DNA of 64,000 nt from Warburgia ugandensis (taxonomy: Eukaryota; Streptophyta; Magnoliopsida; Canellales; Canellaceae): contig CP141137.1 in assembly GCA_035236585.1 (NCBI GenBank), forward strand, positions 45,902,057 to 45,966,056, in the 5' to 3' direction. The first letter of the stretch is position 1; each line of letters starts with the position of its first letter. A program made the translations under genes and the position numbers. Shown one piece after another: positions 1 to 12,708 of the stretch. A model generated the notes under the pieces. It had not been told where the DNA came from. It ran no database searches and was given only the letters and a program-made list of their open reading frames with translations.

Positions 1-53
1 CATAACTTATACTACAATAGCCCTTGCACTTATGGAAAACACAAACAAGTTTT
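1..53 (+). repeat. 3' end of an Athila-type LTR (fragment)
   Basis: This is the last part of an LTR read forward; the rest lies outside the window. It ends directly at a tRNA-Asp primer site. It aligns, at roughly three quarters identity by eye, with the reverse complement of 29647-29701, which also abuts a tRNA-Asp primer site. Both share the blocks TTACAATA or CTACAATA, CACT and ACAAGTTTTTGGC. The two copies are in opposite orientation, so this fragment and the minus-strand Athila sequences further right are separate copies or parts of a rearranged locus. Confidence 0.7.
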
Positions 54-106
54 TGGCACTATTGTCAAGGATTGAACCTAGGTCACCCTTGTGACAGGCA
101 GGAAAA
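54..106 (+). other. Primer binding site extended into a long tRNA-Asp complement
   Basis: The sequence starts TGG and matches the reverse complement of plant tRNA-Asp(GUC), as I recall it, well beyond a usual primer site. It covers the acceptor stem with CCA (54-63), the T arm (about 64-80, GGATTGAACC), the variable region (GGTCACCC) and one side of the anticodon arm (GTGACAGGC). Nearly all mismatches are C-to-T or G-to-A transitions, as expected from decay of methylated cytosines. Inclusion of the complement of CCA, which plant nuclear tRNA genes do not encode, argues for copying from a mature primer tRNA rather than for a tRNA gene. The match fades after about 106. Confidence 0.75.
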
Positions 107-1504
107 CATTCCAATTGAGCTCAGATTTCAGTGTATGTATGTGTAAAGTCTACATATACAGTAATCTTTATCTCTAAGTCAACTATGTATTTTGAACTCC
201 ATCATAAATATGTTTTGACCTCTATCCTCACTTATTGTACAAACACTTAGAAAAAAACTCTCATAATAGGTTCAAACCATGCCTCTCTTTTAAATATGTG
301 AGTAGAGTTAATAAAAGAAAATTTATCTCACATATATTCATGAAGAACATAAGTTACTAAGGAATTTTATTTTTGATCCCTTTGGAAAAGATAAGATGTC
401 ATTACCTTTGAATATTTAGACATGTTACCTTTTAAACCCTATCCATTCATATCCTCCTAAAGACTAAATCTTCCTAGAATCAATAGGTACAATAGGATGA
501 AATAAAGGGTTAGGACTGTATAAAAGAATAGGTGTAGAAGGTATTCAAATTGTTTTCAAAAATAAGTAGAGGTCTTCTACTACAATTGACAATTCTTCTT
601 TATTTCATACAAAGTGAATATTTGTTCATTTTTCCATGTTCTTCAAAATTCTTTTTTTAGTAATTTTTATTTCTTTTCAATACTTTTGAATCTCTTTGAA
701 GAACATTTCTTTTTTTGACATTCACTTTTCTATTTTTTTTGCAATTAAAAAGTATATATGCATTTATCTCTAACTTATCTTTTGAAGAAAATAGGTAATG
801 GATAATTTATGCTGGGTTAATATGGGTAAAGGTAACTTAGGTAAGAAAATAAAAGGCATATATAAAAGGCTCAAGTTGGTTAGCTAGTGGTAAAATTTTT
901 GTTTTTGTTTGGGTAGGGTTTTTATCTCTAGGTTAATAACAAGGATGGCCTAAATCCTCTTCTAGGTTTCCCATAATCTAATAGATTCAACGAAATTCTA
1001 AAATTTTAAAGATAATATTAATAATTTAGCTAATTGACCAAATTTATAAGTTGATGGGATCAAATTTAGATTAAGCGCACTGAAGAAAATTTTAGAACAC
1101 ATTTATAACCTCTCAAAAAGAATGAATGTCTCTAATGGGTAGAATTCTAACACAGATGTGATATGAGACTTAGTTTTTATGGAATATTTTAGAAAATGAG
1201 TAGGATAATGAATTAATCATCTAAAATTTCATTAATAAACTAAATTTATCTAGACCATACTTTAGAAGAATGCAATTGTCATCATAGTGTATGAATGGAA
1301 CGAAAAATTAAAAATCTCAAAAATTTTGAAAATTTTAAAATTTAAAAAATTTTTAAATAAAGAAAACCAGCTAAAAAATATTAAAAAAATAGAATTTGTT
1401 AGAATTCTACACCCCCAACATGAAAGAAGCATTATCACCAATGTTTAAATATTAGAATTAGAAATGAATATGGGTGATGCAGAAAACAAAAGAATTAGAT
1501 TCAC
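107..1504. other. No recognisable gene; AT-rich retroelement-derived sequence
   Basis: I see no reading frame or domain here. The left part should be the untranslated leader of the Athila-type fragment that starts at position 1. The right part should be sequence downstream of the minus-strand integrase stop at 1505. I could not find the junction between the two. Stretches such as 1300-1390 are almost pure A/T. Confidence 0.5.
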
Positions 1505-2374
1505 TCAATCCTTATAAACAGGATCATCCAGAGTTGTCGACGTAACTTCTAGATTCTCGTATTCTAAGAAAGGCTTTAATTGTTGAGCATTCACTTTAAA
1601 AGTATGCATAGTTTTAGTATTCTCAATTTCGATAGTCCTATATGTAAAAACTTCTTTAACTATACATGGACTAGTCCATTAAGATCTAAGCTTACTTGGA
1701 AAAAGATGAAGCCTAGAATTATACAGAAGAACTTTCTAGGATAGAGTAAAATATTTTCTCATTATGTTTTTATCATGAAAACCTTTCATTTTTTCTTTTT
1801 ATATCCTATTACTCTCATATGCTTCCTACCTAATCTCCTCTAATTTATTAAGCTAGAGTTTCCTATATGAGCATGCTTTATTCATGTTGAAATTAAAGGT
1901 CTTTGTTGCCTAGTAGGCTCTATGTTCTAATATCTCTAGCAAATGGCAAGCCTTACCATAGATAATATGATGTGGAGACATACTAATTAAGGTTTTATGT
2001 GCAGTCCTATAGGCCTAGAGTACATCAATTAGTCTAAGAGACCAATCCTTATGATTCAAATTAATAGTCTTTTGTAATATTTATTTTATAGCCCAATTAG
2101 ATACTTTTACTTATCCACTTGTTTGTGGGTGATAAGGTGTTGCAACGTTATGGGTGTTGTTATATTTTTCATGAGTGCTTCAAATATCTTGTTGCAAAAG
2201 TGTGTACTGTTGTCACTTATAATGGCTTAAGGGATCTCAAATCTACAAAAAAATGTTTTCTTTTAAAAATTTAATGACTATTTTATGGTCATTATGCCTA
2301 CAAGGGATAGCCTCAATCCATTTGGATACATAGTCTACAACTGATAAGATATAAATGTTGCCAAAAGAAGGTGG
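1505..2374 (-). pseudogene. Athila-type gypsy integrase, distal half (broken)
   Basis: Read on the minus strand, this encodes the integrase core and C-terminal part typical of the Athila/Tat gypsy branch. The first catalytic Asp lies in VVDYVSKWIEAIPCR at about 2295-2345. A block AIISDNSTHFCN at about 2195-2226 holds the second Asp, with the usual G after DN replaced by S. Further on come family blocks such as AYRTAHKT and GKACHLLEILEHRAY. The frame ends LDDPVYKD and stop at 1505-1507. Internal stops and frameshifts show it is dead. The upstream part of the same integrase lies at 28553-28990, separated by the 26-kb compound insertion. In a live element this enzyme would insert cDNA into nuclear DNA. 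Confidence 0.85.
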
Positions 2375-2379
2375 GAATG
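2375..2379. repeat. Left target-site duplication GAATG
   Basis: The five bases directly left of the first LTR are GAATG. The five bases right of the last LTR (28548-28552) are GAACG, a one-transition mismatch. Removing one copy and everything between brings the two integrase halves into one continuous frame, which supports these as the flanks of the original insertion. Confidence 0.85.
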
Positions 2380-5131
2380 TGCAACTACCTGAATTTTTAA
2401 GCCCTATTTTATTTTGAAAAATTGAATTGAACAGGAGAATGAAAGTTTATAAATTTTGAATTTTAGAAGTGAGATTTTATAGAAATCAAATTTAGTGAAA
2501 ATACCCTCATAATTAGATTCTATTTTAAAAATAAAATCCAACAACACAAAGAACACTTAAGATAGAGATTGGATGAGAAAGTTTTGAAACTTTTAAGTAT
2601 AATAGAATTTTAATAATTTCATAAATAATATAAAAATATGTTTCAAAAAATGAAAAGAATGAGAATTAGAGGGGGAGCCATTTTGATAACAACACCCCAT
2701 TTTGGTCATCTATGAATAGGAAAAAGGTAGGCAATCATGCCACCCCCAACCGCCCTCCTACACCTGAAAAAGGTCAGCGACGGCGCCACCTATGAGGATG
2801 GTGCATCGCTTGCATTAAATACACCCCCCTTTCCTCATTGCACTCTCTTCTCATCCTTGGACTCATTTCCCCCACCCTCTTCTTATCCTCCCTTTGGCTA
2901 CCTGTTTTCTCCATCATCACTGGTGACGAAGGGATTCCGGTAAGCAATCCATCTCCTCTAGCTGCACGGGTAGAGCCACTCTACCTTCTCTCCCTCCTTT
3001 TCCTTTTTCGGTGTTCTCCCTTCATATCCAGGCTAGATCTGCTGTCATCGACTGGTAGATCATCAGTGAAGATAGATCCAGTGGATCTAAGATGGAAACC
3101 ATTAAAGGACAGCTTAGATGGGAGATCTGAGCCATTTGATGAGTTTGTGGGACCCCAAAACCTTAGAAATCCCCAAAACAGTGGATTTTGGAAGCATCCT
3201 AAGCATTGATCAGTGATCTAATAGTCTAGATTGGACCAACTCATCTCGGTTGGCCAATTAGGTGACCAAGACGCTCACTAGTGACGCGCAATGGAGACGC
3301 AACCATTCGGTGCATCTCCAAGCGTGTGACACCTGCGGGCACAGTTGTGGTTTGACGAAGACATTGCTGCGTCCTAGGTATCGAGACGGAGCTCAATGCA
3401 TCATGATTGCCAAGACACACTAGGGCATTCAGAAAGGCATGTAGTCTCGATAACCTCATTTTGATGCATTTTGATCCATAATTTTAACCTAGACCATTAA
3501 ACAAATCTGGGATACAAAATTTCTAATTTAGAAGGCACGTAGTGATCAATTAGCTAATATAGTAGATCTATATACACAAATCAACCCTAAATTAAGGACA
3601 TCAATCCTTGAATCATAGACTTGACCATTAATAGATAGGATCATAGTCTAAATCGGTGATCTCGACCATTGATTTGTGAATCTAACTAATGATCAATAGA
3701 TAATGGGAAATAATATTTGGATTCTTACCATTAAATTAAACCCAGAATCTCACAATGACCTTGAAGGAGATCTAGGAAAACACAAACAACACTTAAGTGA
3801 CGTCCTTGAGGTAGGTAGTTTAATGCTACTAAGTTTTCAATTGAATTTCAAAACTTAAACAATTTACTTGAAACTATTTCCATGATGGTATGTTTTATAA
3901 ATGATAATGAGATATGGTATTCTTATAATAAGCATGTAAATTATTCTCATGATAAAATGATAGAACAATTTCATGTATGCATTAATTGTATGTTTTGAAA
4001 TAGGTTGCATAAATTGCATGATTTAGTATATATTAAACCTTGAATAATTCTATGATGCTTGAGTTTTGGATTGCATCTATGTATCTACCTCTTTTTTAGG
4101 CTAGTGAGCTTAGTGAGTACTATGTTAAGAGGTTGAACGGGGTTGGCCTCCCCGCTGCTAACCACCAAAGGTGGTAGGTATCTATGCCCAAAGAGGCATA
4201 TATTTTTCTTGATTGCTGTGGTAGGGAAATGACTATTGAAGGTGTTCACGGCAGCCTTTTATACACTTATCCACAGTCTTTGTGAAGGTTGGGGTGGCTA
4301 GTCTCTAGATATTGGGGACACAAGATTCAAAGAGCTAGTTGTGAGCACAGTGTTCCCTATAATTTCTATTTTGTATCGCCATGCATAGTGCATTGAGATG
4401 GTCTTAAACGAGTACTCGTGACCAGTCGGCTGATGTGTTCACTGAGATATCCACATACACAATAACTGTTGTGGGGTTGGGATTCCTAGCATCTAGTTTG
4501 ATTGGTTATTACTTTAAGGAATTTAGTAATGTTTATATTATTACTAATTGATTGATTTTGTTGGAAATTATTTTACTTGAATATATAAATGTGCAAAGGA
4601 ATTACACATGAATACTCATGTTTACATAAGATGGTCGTGTTTTCAAATTACTAGTATTAAATCACCTACTAGGTATAATAAATACTCAACCAAATATATT
4701 ATTTTTCAGATTAGCTCAAGCAAGATTAGAAGAAGTATTAGGAAGTTTTAGTGCTACGATTAAGTGAGTGAAGGTAAAGACAAGTGCAAATGTAGTTGTC
4801 CTAGAACTGGTAGCGATCATTTTAGTACTTGATTTAAATTGACTTTAAGTGATTATTAATAACTTGGGCTTTGATTAACAATCTTGGGAACAATAATTAT
4901 TCATTTTTAGATTTTTTTTTAAATTTTCACGACATGTTTCATTTATTAATGATGTTAAATAATTATTTATTTGTTTTAATTACATAATGATACTCGTGGT
5001 TTTCATGAATGGATTTCAATGAAAAAGAATTTTTTGTTGCATTTATTTTAAAAAATTATTTTTAAATAGAGATCGATCTCTCAAGTGCAAGCTTGTTATT
5101 TTAAATTGTATTATAAAAACCAGGGTCTTCA
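2380..5131 (+). repeat. 5' LTR, outer left end of the compound insertion
   Basis: This 2752-bp LTR starts TGCAACTACC, where sister LTRs start TGTAACTACC, and ends GGTCTTCA just before an initiator-Met primer site. Compared with the LTR at 25519-28547 it lacks about 190 bp near 3530 and has smaller indels. Shared landmarks include the block around CCAAAGGTGGTAGGTA near 4165-4180 and a run ending in GATCGATCTC near 5070. ATG-started frames inside it are short and not conserved between LTR copies, so I call no gene. Confidence 0.9.
2811..2824 (+). promoter_or_regulatory. Candidate LTR TATA-like box (CATTAAATACACC)
   Basis: The motif ATTAAATAC followed by a C-rich stretch recurs at the same place in sister LTRs (near 9957 and 25962 on +, near 12702 and 22681 on -). 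Its conservation, and the C/T-rich sequence after it, fit a core promoter followed by the start of the LTR transcript. No transcription evidence is available. Confidence 0.35.
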
Positions 5132-5135
5132 TAGT

Positions 5136-5147
5136 TGGTATCAGAGA
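5136..5147 (+). other. Primer binding site, initiator tRNA-Met
   Basis: TGGTATCAGAGA begins four bases after the LTR end. The canonical plant retrotransposon site is TGGTATCAGAGC. It primes minus-strand cDNA synthesis and fixes the LTR boundary at 5131. Confidence 0.85.
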
Positions 5148-5272
5148 CCAAGTTCAAGTTATTCACAGCCAAGTTATAAAATAAGGACTTATAATCAATT
5201 TACATCAATAGGAAAACTTTAGATTAGCATTATAGAATTCCTCAAAAGGAGTATTTTGCTTTATTAAAACAT

Positions 5273-8200
5273 ATGTCGTCCAAGGGAATAGGAGGTGCAG
5301 CCCCAAAACCTGTCAATCTCTCAACTAACTCCTTTGGATAAGGAAATGGGATGGCTAAAGCCTTTTAGCTCTTCATTCAACATATGAAACCACAAGCACC
5401 TGTGGCAAGGACCTCATCACTAGAGAGGATTGCTAATCGAATGGATGTCCAACTTGAACAATTTTAGAAGGTGCCTCGTCATTCTCTAATGAAGAATAGT
5501 TAGCAACATTTGAGAAGTGGATCTTCAACATTGAAAAGTCGTTTATAGTGATGAAAATTCCTAAAGAAAGGAAGGTTGCTGTGGTTACTTTTGTACTAAA
5601 AGGTGAATAAAGCTTTTGGTGGAAAATAGCTGAAAGGACATACTTTGATGATAGTAATGTTATCCCTTGGGAAGATTTCAAGATCATAATTAATGAGAAG
5701 TGCTTCCCATGACATGTATGAAGGTAAAAGGCGAAGGAATTCATGGATCTAGAACAAGGCAGCGTATCCATGAATCATTATGAAAATAAGTTTACATGCC
5801 TTTATAGATTCACACCCAACATTTGTGGCATTGAAGAAAATGCTGTAGAGAATTTTGTTGATAGGTTAAACCATTGACTAAGGAACAGAGTGATAGGGTT
5901 TCAACCAACCACCATGGCAAAAGGAGTAGAAATAGCATCTCTTTTTGAAAAGGATTTTTAGAGAGCACAAGTTGATAGGAAAGAGAAGGAGAAGAAGGCC
6001 AACATCAGTGGTCAATTCAACAAAGGAAAAACACCCAATCAGTCTTTTGGATCTTGATACTTGCACAAATGACAATTTGATAATAAAGGAAGAACATTAG
6101 AATCTAAAGCTTACCCCCAATGCAGCAAACATCACCTAGGAAAACCTTGCACCTTGCCTCATTTCAAATATTTTATCTGTGGAGAATTAGGGCACATAGC
6201 CATAAAATTCCCTAATAAGAAGAAAGAGGAAGAGCATAAAGGAGATAAGATTCCTCAAAGCTAAGGATATGTGTTTTCCATTACTTCAGAACAAGCTCAG
6301 GCATCCAACACAGTAGTAGAAGTTATACTTCACATCTATGATAGACTTGCTAGAGTATTATTTGATACCGGTTCTACACATTCTTTTGTATCATGCGAGT
6401 TTGCTTCTTGTATTGATGATATAGTTTAGAACTTAGAATTCTTCTTAGAAATCATGACACCCTTGGGCAAGTCCATTGCCACACAAACATACTTTCAGGA
6501 TGTTCTGATTGTAATTAAGGGCAAACCAATGAACACATATTTAATCCACCTAGATATGACAGACTTTGACATCATACTCGATATGGATTGGTTAGCCTCA
6601 CATCATGCAATTATTGACCGTCGAAAGAAGAAAATTATTTTTAATATTCCTGGAGAAGTGGTGGTATCATTGCAAGGGAGAAGAGATTATTCAGGAGCAT
6701 GTGTTATTTCTACGATAAGGGCAATGAAGCACATTGCTCAAGGATGCCAATCCTTTCAAGCTAAGATAAAACTGACTGAGGTCATAAAACCAAAATTGGA
6801 AGAGGTGGCTGTAATTTGTGAATTTCCAGATGTGTTCCCTAAAGATGTACCAGAGTTACCACCAAAAAGGGAGATAGATTTCACTATTGACCTCATACCT
6901 AGCATAACCTTTATCTCCAAAGCACCATATTGGATGGCTCTAGTGAAATTAAATGAGTTGAAGACCTAACTACAAGAGTTGTTAGACACAGGGTTCATTG
7001 GACCCAGCATATCTCCTTGGGAAGCTCTAGTTCTTTTTGTTAAAAAGAAAGATCAATGAGACTTTGCATTGACTATCAAATGCTGAACAGGGTCATAGTG
7101 AAAACAAATATCCTCTACCACATATTGATGTCCCGTTTGATCAACTCTAGTCAGCAAGTGTCGTTCCCAAGATCAATTTATGATCTAGATACCATCAACT
7201 CAAAGTCAGGGAAGATGATATTTCAAAGACAACATTCAGAACTAGGTACATATACTATGAGTTTAGGGTGATGTCATTTGGGTTGACACATGCACCAGCT
7301 GCATGTATGGATCTTATGAACCAAGTATTCAAAACATATCTAGATAAATTTGTTATAGTGTTTGTTAACGATATTCTGATCTACGTAGAAAGTCTTGAGG
7401 AAAAAATGAGAACAATTACGAATAGTATTAGATACACTTAGAACACACAAATTGTACATAAAGTTTAACAAGTGTGAATTTTGGTTGGAGGAAGTGAAAT
7501 TTCTTGGTAATGTTATTTTTAAACATGGCATTGCCATTCACCCAACAAAGGTTGAAGTAGTGGAAAAATGGAGTACACCCAAGACAGTGACAGAAATAAG
7601 GAGTTTTCAAGGCCTTGCGGGGTACTATCATAAGTTCATTGATGGATTTTCATGCATTTCCTTACCCTTGACCAAATTGACAAGAAGGAACGTGAAGTTC
7701 GTATGGGATGATATGTGTGAAGAAAGCTTCAAAGAATTAAAGCTGAAGTTAACCACTGCACTAGTACTCATGCTGCCATTTGGAAGGGGAGGATTTGAAA
7801 TATATGATAGTGCTTATGGGAAAGGACTGGGATGTGTGCTTATGCAAAATGGAAAGGTAATTGCCTATGCCTCTCAACAATTGAAAAGACCTGAGGTCAA
7901 CTATCCTACCCATGACTTGGAGCTTACTGTGATAGTTTTTGCTTTAAAGATTTAGAGGCACTATTTATATGGAGAAAAGTTTGAAGCATTCATAGATCAT
8001 AAAAGTCTTAAGTGTATCTTTTCAAAATAAGACTTAAACATGCAATAGAGGGGATGGATAGTGTATTTGAAGGATTATGACTTCTCTATTCAATACCATC
8101 CAGGGAAGGCTAATACAGTAGTAAATGCTTTAAGTCAAAAGGCGTAAGGAATGTGTGGAAGCTTACTTTCCAAGAGATGGAAGTTGCTACAAGAGGTAAT

Positions 8201-9591
8201 AGAGTGCAGACCTGAAGTAGGTCATGGTAGATCCTTCACAACATAATTTGACCATGAGATCCACCATTATCAAGAAATTTAGGCAAATGCAGAAAGATGA
8301 TTTTGAGGTACATAAATTAGTTACGAAACCAAGATTTGCTAAGGAGATAGATGACAATTTTCATATGCAAGGGAGATTAGTAGTGCTAGCTAATGATGAA
8401 ATGAGGCAAGAAATTCTCCAGGAAGTACATTAATCTAAGTATACTGTTCATCTTGGTGGTACAAAGATGTATCAAGACTTGAAGGGACATTTGTTGTGGA
8501 ATGGTATGAAAAAGGATGTGGGAGAATTTGTAACACGATGCTTGACTTATCAACAAGTTAAGGCCGAACACTAGAGACCGGCTGGACTATTAGAACCACT
8601 TGAGCTTCCAAAATGGAAGTGGGACCATATTATGATGGACTTCATCATGAGATTGCTTCAGACACCAATGGGATATGATATGATATGGGTAATCATAGAT
8701 CGACTAAACAAATTGGAACACTTTCTTCCAATTTGACAAAATCAATCCACTGATAGCTTTTCTCAGTTGTATATTAAGGAAGTGGTGAGTTTGCAGGAGA
8801 TACCACTGAGTATGATTTTTGATAGGGATAGTGGTTTCACCTCACTATTATGGAGGTTAGTGTAGAAGTCGTTCGGATCTTCATTACATTTCAGCACAAC
8901 TTTCCACCCTTAGACCAATGACCAATCAGAACAGATGATTCAAACATTGGAGGATATGTTTAGGGCATGTGCAATTGACTGGAAGGAGAATTGGGAGACC
9001 TTTTCATTCACCCATATGCTGGAATGAAGTGGGAAAAAATAGAATCATACAGTTAGAGTTGGTAGAACAGTATGCAAACAATGTAAAACTTGTTCGAAGA
9101 TGACTTCTCATAGCTCAAAGTCTAAAAAAGAGTTATGTCAATAAATGATGAAGACATTTGGAATTTGGAGTTGGAGACCATGAGTTCTTGAAGATTTCTC
9201 CACTAAGAATGTTATGAGGTTTGGTATGAAAGGAAAACTTAGTCTTCAATTTATTGGTCCAGTGAAAGTTCTGGATAGAATTGGATTGACTACGTATAGG
9301 CTAGCCTTACCATCGTAGTTACCAGAAGTTACACAATGTTTTTCATATATACATGCTGTGAAAATATATCTCGAATCACACACATGTACTTGAGCAAGTG
9401 CTTGTTGAGTTACACCAGACTTGACCTTGGAAACAAAACCAGTTCAAATTCTGGATAAGAAGATCAAGAAGTTGTGAAATAAAGAAATTTCACCAGTTAA
9501 AGTTCTATAGAGGACTGCATCTATTGAAGAGGAAACCTGAGAAATGTAATTGGAAATGAGGGACAAATATTCTAAGCTCTTTAGTGAGTAG
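5273..9591 (+). pseudogene. Tekay/Del-type gypsy gag-pol, copy 1 (broken)
   Basis: A single decayed polyprotein in the order gag, protease, reverse transcriptase, RNase H, integrase, chromodomain. Gag runs from the ATG at 5273; its zinc knuckle near 6170-6215 has lost two cysteines. The protease keeps FDTGSTHSF at 6361-6387. RT shows MRLCIDY at 7056, but the catalytic box reads FVND (7361-7372), so one Asp is lost. RNase H follows at about 7790-8140. Integrase runs from about 8390 to 9400; its second zinc Cys reads Tyr (CLTY) and about 100 bp near 8990 are missing compared with copy 3. The chromodomain-like tail (ILDKKIKKL) is at 9448-9591. The longest open pieces are 6454-6969 and 7452-7955. 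Not functional. Confidence 0.9.
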
Positions 9592-9636
9592 CTAATTGTA
9601 GAATTTTGAGGACGGAATTCTTTGTTGCGGTAATGA

Positions 9637-10530
9637 TGTAACTACTTGAATTTTTAAGTCTTATTTTATTTTGGAAAACAATATTAAACAAGGGAATGGA
9701 AGTGTTATAAATTTTGAATCTTAGAAGTGTGATTTTATACAAATCAAATATGGTGGAAATACCCTCGTAATTAGATTGTACTTGAAAAATGGAATCCAAA
9801 GATACAAATAACATTGAAGACGGAGGTCGAATGACAAAGTTATAGAACTTTTAGATATAAGGGAATTTTAATAATTTCACAAATAATATAAAATCCATTT
9901 TAAAAAGACAAAAAGGTTGGCAATGGTACCACCTACGAGGATGGTGCATCATCGACATTAAATACACCCCTTTCCCCCATCGTACTCTCTTCTCATCCTT
10001 GGACTCCTTTCCTCTCCCTCTTCTTGTCCTCCCTCTGGCAACCCATTTTCTCCATTGTCATTGGTGGTCTAGGGATTCTGGCAAGCACAAACAGATTTGC
10101 ACCACTAACAAACCCCCAATCCATCTCCTCTGGCTGCTTAGGTAAAGTCCCTCTTCCCCTCTCCCTCCTTTTCCTTTTTTGCCGTTCTCCCCTTTAAATC
10201 TAGGCCAGATCTACTCTCACTAGCTAGTAGATCACCAGTGAAAACAAATTCGGTGGATTTAAGATGGAAACCACTCAAGGAAAGCTCAAATGGGAGATAT
10301 GAGCAGCCCGATGAGTTCATAGGACCCAAAAACCCCAAAAATAGTGGAATTTAAAAGCATCCTAGGCTTTAATTGGTGATTGAAAAGATTTGACGGTCCA
10401 AATTGGACCGTCTCCTCCTAGTTGGCCAGATCAGGTGACCAGGATGCTCTGTGGTGACCCGTGATGGAGATGTAACTATTTGGTGTGTCTCTATGCATGC
10501 AGACATGTGTAGGTGTGGTTGTGGTTTGAT
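9637..10530 (+). repeat. Truncated shared LTR (first about 890 bp)
   Basis: It starts TGTAACTACTTG 45 bp after the polyprotein stop of copy 1 and follows the outer left LTR up to the equivalent of position 3355. At about 10530 the match ends and minus-strand gag sequence of the same family begins. This is the left inversion junction. No primer site or LTR end is present on this copy. Confidence 0.85.
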
Positions 10531-10763
10531 AAAAAATGATGGGGTTATCTTCTGAAATTGTTCAAGTTGAGCCACCACTCGGTCAACAATCCTCTCGGTG
10601 ATGAGGTCCTTACCGTAGGTTCTTGTGGTTGATTATGTATAAACTGCCCCATATATTGTATGAAGAGTTGAAAGGCTTCAGCCATCCCATTTCCCAGTTA
10701 AGAGGAGTCAGTAGGGAGATTGATAGGTTTTGGGGTTGCACCCCCTCTTCTCTTAGGCATCAT
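10531..10763 (-). pseudogene. gag N-terminal fragment of an inverted Tekay-type element
   Basis: On the minus strand the frame starts with a double ATG (10758-10763) and reads MMPKRRGGATPKPINLPTDS, closely matching the gag start of the copies at 5273 and 19960. It is cut off at about 10531, roughly 78 codons in, where plus-strand LTR sequence takes over. Between it and the LTR at 10863 lies a degenerate Met primer site (TGGTATGAGATC on the minus strand). Confidence 0.85.
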
Positions 10764-12708
10764 ATGTTTTATAAGAGCAACATGCTCCTTTTGAGGAATT
10801 CTATCTTACTAACCTAAAATGTTCCTATTGATGTAAACCTATTATGAGGATCTCATACCAGCTGTGATGACCTAGGTTTTTATAATGCAATTTAAAAGAA
10901 CAAGCTTTTGCTTATGAGATCGATCTCTATTTAAAAATAATTTTTTGAAATAAATGTTGTAAATTTTTTGAAATAAATGCTGTAAAAATTTCTTTTTCTT
11001 TGAAATTCATTCGTGAAAACCTTGAGTGTCATCATTACTTCAAATAAATGGATAATGATCTACCATCATTAATAAATGAAACATGCCATGGCAATATGAA
11101 AAATATTAAAAAATGAATAATCCTATCCCCATGATTGTTGTCACAGCCCAAGTTATTAATAATCACTTAAAGTCAATTTACATCAAATACTAAAATGATC
11201 ACTACTAGTACTGGGACAACTACATTCACACTTATCTTCACCTTCACTCACTTGATCATAGCACTAGAACTTAGTGATTCTTCTACATGGTTTAATGTAT
11301 ACTAAATCATGCAATGTATGCAACCTATTTCAAAACCCGCAATTAATGCATATATGAAATTGTTCTATTATTCAAGAATAAAAATGGGCAATGAAAGATA
11401 TAAGTAGTAGCATTTTCAATCAAAATCATGAATCCCAAGAATAATTTACACGCTCATTATAAGAATGCCATATACTTAAATGTTTAAAGGGTAATTGATC
11501 TTAAGTTCCATATAAATCATGTATATAAATTGCATGCATAGCTACTCCGCATTATCATTTCAGAAAAACATACTAAACATGGAAAAAGTTTCAAATAAAT
11601 CGTTTAAGTTTTAGAATTCATTTTAAAACTTAGTAGAATCAAACTACCTACCATAAGAATGTACTTAGGTGTTGTTCGAATTTTTTTCCAATTTGAATCT
11701 TGGATCTCCTTCAAGGTCTTTGTGGGGCCCTAGGCATAATTTAAGGGCAAGAATCCTAGTATTATTTTCCATTCTCTATTGACGATCAGTCAGATTCACA
11801 GATCAATGACCTAGATCATCTATCTAGACTCTGATCCTATCTATCAATGGTCAGATCTATGAACCAAAATTGATGTCCTTAATTCAGGGTTGATATGTAT
11901 ATATAGATCTACTGCATTATCTAATTGATCACTTCTTGGGATCTGATCATCTTTAATCTTATAAATCTATAAGATTTTTGTAGTTTTAAGTTCATGATCA
12001 ATTAAAATTGTTCTTTGATCCTAAATTTTATTGTATAATTAGGTCCATGTTGTCAATAAGAATCCAATGGACCTTTCCGACCATAAATCAGACTTGAATA
12101 GCCTTTTGAATTAGAGATTTTGTGTTTCATATCTATTTGATGGTCTAGCTTAAAATTCTGGGTCAAAACACCTCAAGATGGGGTTAAAATGATGCATCGT
12201 GCTGCGTCTTGGTTCCGCGGATGTAGCTGTGTTCTAGTCGAATCATGACTATGCCTGAGATGAGATGATCCAATCTAGACTGTTAGATCTTTTCGATCAC
12301 CGATCAACGGCTAGGAGGCTTCTAAAACCACTGTTTTGGGGTTTCTAGGGTTTTGGGGTCCCATGAACTCATCGAACAGCATAGATCTCTCATCTGTCCT
12401 TGAGTGGGCACCAGCTTAGATCCGATGGTTCTAATTTCATAGGCGATTTGCCAATTGGTGAGACCAGATTTAGTTTGGATTTGAGGAGGAAATGCTAGAA
12501 AAGGACAAAAGGAGGGAGAGAAAGGGGAGGGACTCTACTTGGCAGTAGAAGGAATGGATTTGGTCATGTTTCTCTAATGGGTACAAATATGATTGTGCCT
12601 GTTGAAACCCTAGTTGCCAGAAAACGGTGGAGAGAAGTAGGTAACCCGAGGGAGGAGAAAAAGAGGGATATAAGAGAGTGTGATGGGGGACAGGGAGAGG
12701 TATTTAAC

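Noticed and set aside
54-106. A tRNA-Asp gene on the minus strand
   Set aside because: The match covers only the 3' part of the tRNA, includes the CCA that nuclear genes lack, has many changes in the stems, and sits directly against an LTR end.
2737-3209. Overlapping plus-strand frames of 68 and 123 codons in the first LTR
   Set aside because: Equivalent positions in the sister LTRs are interrupted, so there is no conservation of the frame.
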